In this document: positions 20,796 through 25,302 of the stretch, piece after piece | How the letters are laid out: the number at the start of each line of letters is the position of its first letter | How positions within the stretch are numbered: position 1 is the stretch's first letter | From: Mesotaenium endlicherianum | Lineage: Eukaryota; Streptophyta; Zygnematophyceae; Zygnematales; Mesotaeniaceae | NCBI GenBank assembly: GCA_009602735.1 | Contig: WELA01003449.1 | Span: 211,597 to 236,898 of the forward strand | DNA: 25,302 bases | Reading direction: 5' to 3' | The notes under the pieces: model-generated | What the model was told of the DNA's origin: nothing | Databases searched by the model: none | Seen by the model: only the letters and a program-made list of their open reading frames with translations | Translations under genes and position numbers: made by a program

Positions 20796-21718
20796 GGGGA
20801 TAACCGTACAGCAGCTTGCTGTACAGCAGCTTGCTGAGATCAGAAAGGCAATCTCTCTGTCTCCTATTTTGTTCTTGAGCGCCACTTTTATCTGGACCCC
20901 TCAGCTGCCTCAAGGTTGTAAATCAGCAAAGGAACTTCACCCCACTTTGATCAACTGACAGCAGCCTGAAAGCTGTTCCTTTCCAGAATCACATGGAGAA
21001 ATGTGAAGCAAGCATCCTTTTAAGGACGATGAAGCGACTCTCCAATAAAAGAAGTCGTCTGCAGTGAACCCAGCATACTCAGGCCTCAACAACCTTGCTT
21101 ATCGGCAAACTAGCTATGGCTGCACTTGCGAGGGAAGATTTTGATGGCGCAGAACTCTACGAGGAATACAGTGGTTACGCAGGGCCTGCTAGTGCCAAAC
21201 TTCGACCAAAGTTAACGTTCATATCAGCAAGTCGCGACATAGAAAGCAACCTTGCAGAGGATCGAATTGAAACATCAAGAGTGTCAAATGAGTAAATCAT
21301 ACTACGACTAAACGATAAGCACCTTCTTTAAATGCATGTGCACGGATTACTTGAATGATTTCCTACACTGTCGCCCAAGACTGAGGCTGGGCGCAAAGTA
21401 AAACGACTTAAAGCTCTCGTGCAAGGAGTAGACGCTTGTACGTTGGAGATCTTACTACTGCGTTATCCTAGAGGTACCTGAATAGAACAGTTCCGAAAGC
21501 TGACTGGTGTGTAGTCAGAATGACATCGCCCCTCCAAAATAGAGGTGGGCTAGATTAAAGGGGCTGCATCATAAATGTGCATTTACAAAAATCTTTCCCC
21601 CCATATACTCAATGAAGTTTTCTCTGACCCCATCGTCATCAAGAATAGTCTTATACTTAGTACTCACTCTGCAATAAAAGGCGACTTTTCCTTGTAAATC
21701 TAACTAAGAGCAGCTGCC
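20796..21718. other. Divergent intergenic region MOCS2B / COG7
   Basis: The two genes start on opposite strands with about 920 bp between start codons, so this segment should hold both promoters. No clear TATA box or paired motif was identified. An open frame at 21095-21295 (+) has ordinary composition (KLAMAALAREDFDGAELYEEY) but no recognised match, and could be chance or an unrecognised exon. Confidence 0.55.
20806..20835. repeat. Perfect 15-bp tandem duplication at the MOCS2B 5' end
   Basis: GTACAGCAGCTTGCT occurs twice in a row, 11 bp upstream of the preferred start codon. Being 15 bp, it keeps the frame with the earlier ATG at 20885. Confidence 0.9.
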
Positions 21719-24700
21719 ATGTTGGTGGATTTGGCCTCCTTCTCGGAGGAAACCTTTGATCCAAAGGCTTGGGTGAATGCTACATGCCAAGGTCGGCCTC
21801 AAGATGAACCTGTGGAGAAGCACTTGTCGGAAATTGAAATGCAACTACAACTAACTGCAGGTAAGGTCATAAGACCCAGAAGGAAACATTAAACATGGTC
21901 AAGGATAATCGTAGTGCCTGATGTTATATATTCCAAGTTAGAGACTTCCTGAATAGGCCATTTGCAAAGCCAGGACCCTGTGCCTCTCATACGTGCTTAG
22001 CACTTCTTCTAGCTACAAGGTCAGCTGGTCCACACAGGTCAGACGTTCTATGTTACAAGTAGAAGTGGCTCAGCAGGAAGCAAGAAAATAGACTGAGGGG
22101 TTGAGCATTGTGGTCGGACTACTTGTGAAGCAGTTGGGTGCATTGTGCATGATGTGATGGTATGGTGGAGGTTGTAGACTGAGTGAATGAGGCCAAGCAA
22201 GCAACATGAGCTTCAGGAGAAGAGTTTGTGAAGCCACTCTTGTCAAAGCCAAATCCCGTCTATCCTTCAGCACTTTTACCAGCTGATATTCCTGAGGAAC
22301 AACCTTACCACGCCAACATAAGAGCTGCAGGGTGTGTGTCATTGTGTGCGTTCTGAGCTTACTTATGTTTCTTAGGCATCGAACAGAGGAAATTTTACAG
22401 TTTGAGCTGGCATGGAGGAGGGGACTTTGTAGCAGATAAGAAACTTCTTCTTCCACATATACTGGATGCTGACACTGGACGCTGATGGCAGCAGGTTGTT
22501 GTCTGAAAGAGCTCAATTGAGTCAACCCAATCTGCTGTATCCTATGTCAGAATCAACCTATAAGCTAGAACTTATGTATTGTAGGCTAACTACTATAGGC
22601 CTTGCAGGCAATCCTTTGACTGCCTCAGGCCTCAAGTTAGCTCTTGGCTGGTTGCAGCAGAAACTTTGTTCATAGTATTTTTGCATCCGTTCTTGTTCAC
22701 CTGCTACAAGTTGCAACATCTTGATTTAAGTACTTTGCTTCCCGTCCATGACATGAGTTGTACACAAATCCCCGTCCCTCCTCTCCCCCTTCCGCCCTCA
22801 CCCACTGTCCCATTCTCCTCCTTCTTGCCCCCACCCCTCAACACTGTTGGTGTTCCATGCAAGCACCCTAGTGACGAGCTTGCTCCGATCCAGCAAAAGC
22901 TTCTTGGGAGACATGCTTCCCCTGTAGTTGAGGCATGCACCAAGCGCCCACCCTTCATCTGCCCCCACTTTCATTCCCCGCCCCTTCCTTCCCCCACCCT
23001 TCACTCCCCAACCCTTCACCCCCCCACCCTTCGTCCCTCCCCCTTTGCCCCCCTCCCTCCTCCCATGTCGTGTGCGTGAGCAAGCTGCAGAGGACCTGGG
23101 CAACAGCTTGGAGGAGCTCAGCAAGAACGCACTGCTGCTAGTCCCGCGGGCCGTGAGGGAGACCAACCGGGTGCGCGACGACGGCCTGTCTCTGCGCGGC
23201 ACCGTCGGGGGCATCCTGCAGCGCCTGGAGCAGGTGACCCCCCCACCTTCCCTCTTTTCCTCCTCTCAGCCACCCCTCCTCTAAGCCGTCCGTCCTCCCA
23301 GCCGCCTCTCCTCTGAGCCGTCCACCCTCTCAGTCGTTCCTCCTCTCAGCTGCCCCCCCTCTCAGCCGCCTCCTCAGTTTCCTGACTGTTTAGAACCTCC
23401 AAGACAACTGTCAAGAACACCCACTCTCCGTAGTTAATGAGTGGATTTGTGTTTCAAGTTTAGGATTGAGGAGAACATCTTCTTGCGGTAAGCACTCTGG
23501 CTTTTGGGGATGGATGGTTCCAGTTCACCATCTTGTGGCTGGACCTGGGGCTGAGTAGGCTGGGAGGACTGTCATTGTGCTGAGGTTTGGCCCAGAGGTT
23601 CCGGTTGAGTGGGCTGGGAGGAATGTCAATACACTGAGGTGTTGTCCCAAAGGCTTGGGCTATGTAGCTGGAAGGGATGTCACTATGTGGACGAGTGGCC
23701 CTGTGTGCTTGGGCTAAGTAGGCTGGGACGCATGTCGTTATCTGAGGAGTGGTTGTATGTGCTGGCGCTCTGCTTGCGAGCAAATCGGCCCCTGGCGTGC
23801 AGGCAGAGGGGAGCTCGGCACAGTCGGTGGCTGCCTTGGCGCGGGTGGACGTGGTGAAGCAGCGCATGGAGGCTGCACGCGACACGCTGCAAGTATGGCT
23901 CCCCCTCCCCTCCCTCCCTAAGTCCACCTAGCACATGCTCAGGCATAAAGCGNGAGGAGCTCAGCAAGAACGCACTGCTGCTAGTCCCGCGGGCCGTGAG
24001 GGAGACCAACCGGGTGCGCGACGACGGCCTGTCTCTGCGCGGCACCGTCGGGGGCATCCTGCAGCGCCTGGAGCAGGTGACCCCCCCACCTTCCCTCTTT
24101 TCCTCCTCTCAGCCACCCCTCCTCTAAGCCGTCCGTCCTCCCAGCCGCCTCTCCTCTGAGCCGTCCACCCTCTCAGTCGTTCCTCCTCTCAGCTGCCCCC
24201 CCTCTCAGCCGCCTCCTCAGTTTCCTGACTGTTTAGAACCTCCAAGACAACTGTCAAGAACACCCACTCTCCGTAGTTAATGAGTGGATTTGTGTTTCAA
24301 GTTTAGGATTGAGGAGAACATCTTCTTGCGGTAAGCACTCTGGCTTTTGGGGATGGATGGTTCCAGTTCACCATCTTGTGGCTGGACCTGGGGCTGAGTA
24401 GGCTGGGAGGACTGTCATTGTGCTGAGGTTTGGCCCAGAGGTTCCGGTTGAGTGGGCTGGGAGGAATGTCAATACACTGAGGTGTTGTCCCAAAGGCTTG
24501 GGCTATGTAGCTGGAAGGGATGTCACTATGTGGACGAGTGGCCCTGTGTGCTTGGGCTAAGTAGGCTGGGACGCATGTCGTTATCTGAGGAGTGGTTGTA
24601 TGTGCTGGCGCTCTGCTTGCGAGCAAATCGGCCCCTGGCGTGCAGGCAGAGGGGAGCTCGGCACAGTCGGTGGCTGCCTTGGCGCGGGTGGACGTGGTGA

Positions 24701-25302
24701 AGCAGCGCATGGAGGCTGCACGCGACACGCTGCAAGTATGGCTCCCCCTCCCCTCCCTCCCTAAGTCCACCTAGCACATGCTCAGGCATAAAGCGCCTCA
24801 TTTGCGCTGGCTGTCATGCGCACAAGAAGCACTTGCTCATACTGTGCCATGTGAGCGAGAGAAGCCGACGCACAGGGAGTGTCGCAGGGGCGTCCGTGTC
24901 TCCCAGAGCCCCTCGTCCTGGCCATGGCTCCCTCCTGGGACCCGCGCACCCAGCTGCGGCCCCGGCGCTGCCCCAACGCTGCTCCACTTTTCGGCCCTTG
25001 CCCTCCACGCCCACAGCCTGCATGTTCTTGTCGCAACATTCTTCTGCTTGTATTCACCGTGTGGGGCGCACAGGCGCACGTTTCCCGTCATCCATAAGTA
25101 CTCATGCCAGGTGTTGTTGTGCTCCTCCTGCCTGCCATGTGTCAGGACGCGGCGGGATTGGCTCAACTGAGCGCGTCTGTTGAGGAGGTGTTTGCCAGCA
25201 AGGACCTGACACGTGTCGCTGAGACGCTGGCTTCCATGCGCCGCTGCCTTGCCGTTGTTGGAGAGGTACTGGATATGCTAAAACCCCCCTATACCCCCCC
25301 CC
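21719..25302 (+). CDS. COG7: Conserved oligomeric Golgi complex subunit 7, 5' part
   Basis: Exons 21719-21860, 23091-23233, 23803-23892 (or its copy 24646-24735) and 25146-25265, each with GT-AG borders; the gene runs off the right end at a donor (GAG|GTACTG). They encode 165 residues of what is normally about 750-850. COG7 is part of the lobe B tether for retrograde vesicles at the Golgi. The start MLVDLASFSEETFDPKAWVN and the continuing HLSEIEMQLQLTA|EDLGNSLEEL, LLLVPRAVRETNRVRDDGLS, AEGSSAQSVAALARVDVVKQ, RMEAARDTLQ|DAAGLAQL and VFASKDLTRVAETLASMRRC follow plant COG7 closely, with no gap at any junction. The coil-rich N-terminus is typical of the family. Intron 1 (1,230 bp) ends in a long pyrimidine-rich stretch. 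The assembly shows most of exon 2 and all of exon 3 a second time after the N at 23953; the model counts them once. Confidence 0.94.
22765..23070. repeat. Pyrimidine-rich low-complexity tract in COG7 intron 1
   Basis: Two C/T-rich blocks (about 22767-22850 and 22955-23070) with a loose CCCACCCTTCA(C/T) unit repeated several times in the second. It ends about 20 bp before the exon 2 acceptor. Confidence 0.75.
23250..23382. repeat. CT-rich minisatellite in COG7 intron 2
   Basis: About seven degenerate units of 15-19 bp around TCCTCTCAGCCG(T/C)CC in a row. The same array appears at 24093-24225 in the duplicated copy. Confidence 0.75.
23550..23766. repeat. 54-bp minisatellite, four copies, in COG7 intron 2
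   Basis: Units start at about 23550, 23604, 23659 and 23713 with G(C/T)TGAGTAGGCTGGGA-type openings, then TGTCATT/TGTCAAT/TGTCACT/TGTCGTT, and close with a CTTGG or CTGG phrase. The period is 54-55 bp. The copy at 24393-24609 belongs to the gap-flanking duplicate. Confidence 0.8.
23953..23953. other. Assembly gap base between identical copies
   Basis: A single N directly between the 842-bp copies, the same arrangement as at 8573. Confidence 0.85.
23954..24795. repeat. Direct repeat copy B (842 bp), right of the gap at 23953
   Basis: It begins right after the N inside COG7 exon 2 (truncated exon copy 23954-24076, lacking its acceptor and first 20 bases) and contains a full exon 3 copy (24646-24735). 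Unique sequence resumes at 24796. Confidence 0.92.

Larger units (their letters stand above)
23111..23952. repeat. Direct repeat copy A (842 bp), left of the gap at 23953
   Basis: Matches 23954-24795 at a constant offset of 843 and ends exactly at the N. It begins 20 bases inside COG7 exon 2 and covers intron 2, exon 3 and the first 60 bp of intron 3. Open frames inside both copies translate identically. Confidence 0.92.

Noticed and set aside
23550-23766. CRISPR-like array
   Set aside because: Units are degenerate and contiguous without unique spacers, in a eukaryotic intron.
23460-23927. 155-codon antisense protein (MDLGREGRG...) inside COG7
   Set aside because: It overlaps COG7 exon 3 on the opposite strand and its repeat pattern is explained by the 54-bp minisatellite; listed only as a curiosity.

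Overview
The window is nuclear DNA of a eukaryote in the green lineage, most likely a green alga. Its genes are split by many short introns with GT-AG borders (one GC-AG). The proteins agree best with plant and algal families: an RGGA-type HABP4/Stm1 protein, Bax inhibitor-1, a MoaE-type molybdopterin synthase subunit and a plant-like COG7. Microsatellites and minisatellites fill introns and spacers. Two genes have a TGTAA motif about 100-120 nt after the stop, the polyadenylation signal typical of chlorophyte algae. Species cannot be named from this sequence.

Layout from left to right: 1-2617 spacer with no supported gene. 2859-4449 (-): two-exon multi-pass membrane protein of unnamed family, with a GT/GA microsatellite and two gap bases (N) in its intron. 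4522-7387: spacer. 7388-13043 (-): seven-exon gene for a 400-residue RGG-box HABP4/SERBP1-like protein. 14447-17571 (-): six-exon Bax inhibitor-1 gene, 252 residues. 17572-19976: spacer. 19977-20795 (-): two-exon molybdopterin synthase large subunit gene. 20796-21718: divergent intergenic region. 21719-25302 (+): 5' part of COG7, running off the window.

The genes are ordinary housekeeping functions (ribosome/mRNA binding, ER stress and calcium homeostasis, molybdenum cofactor synthesis, Golgi tethering) and do not form an evident pathway or cluster. I do not see a new biological system.

The most important structural observation is that two of the four N bases (8573 and 23953) each sit exactly between two apparently identical direct copies, of 987 bp and 842 bp. 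The copies duplicate exons in the RGG gene and in COG7. This looks like unmerged overlapping contig ends. Collapsing each pair gives two fully in-frame gene models.
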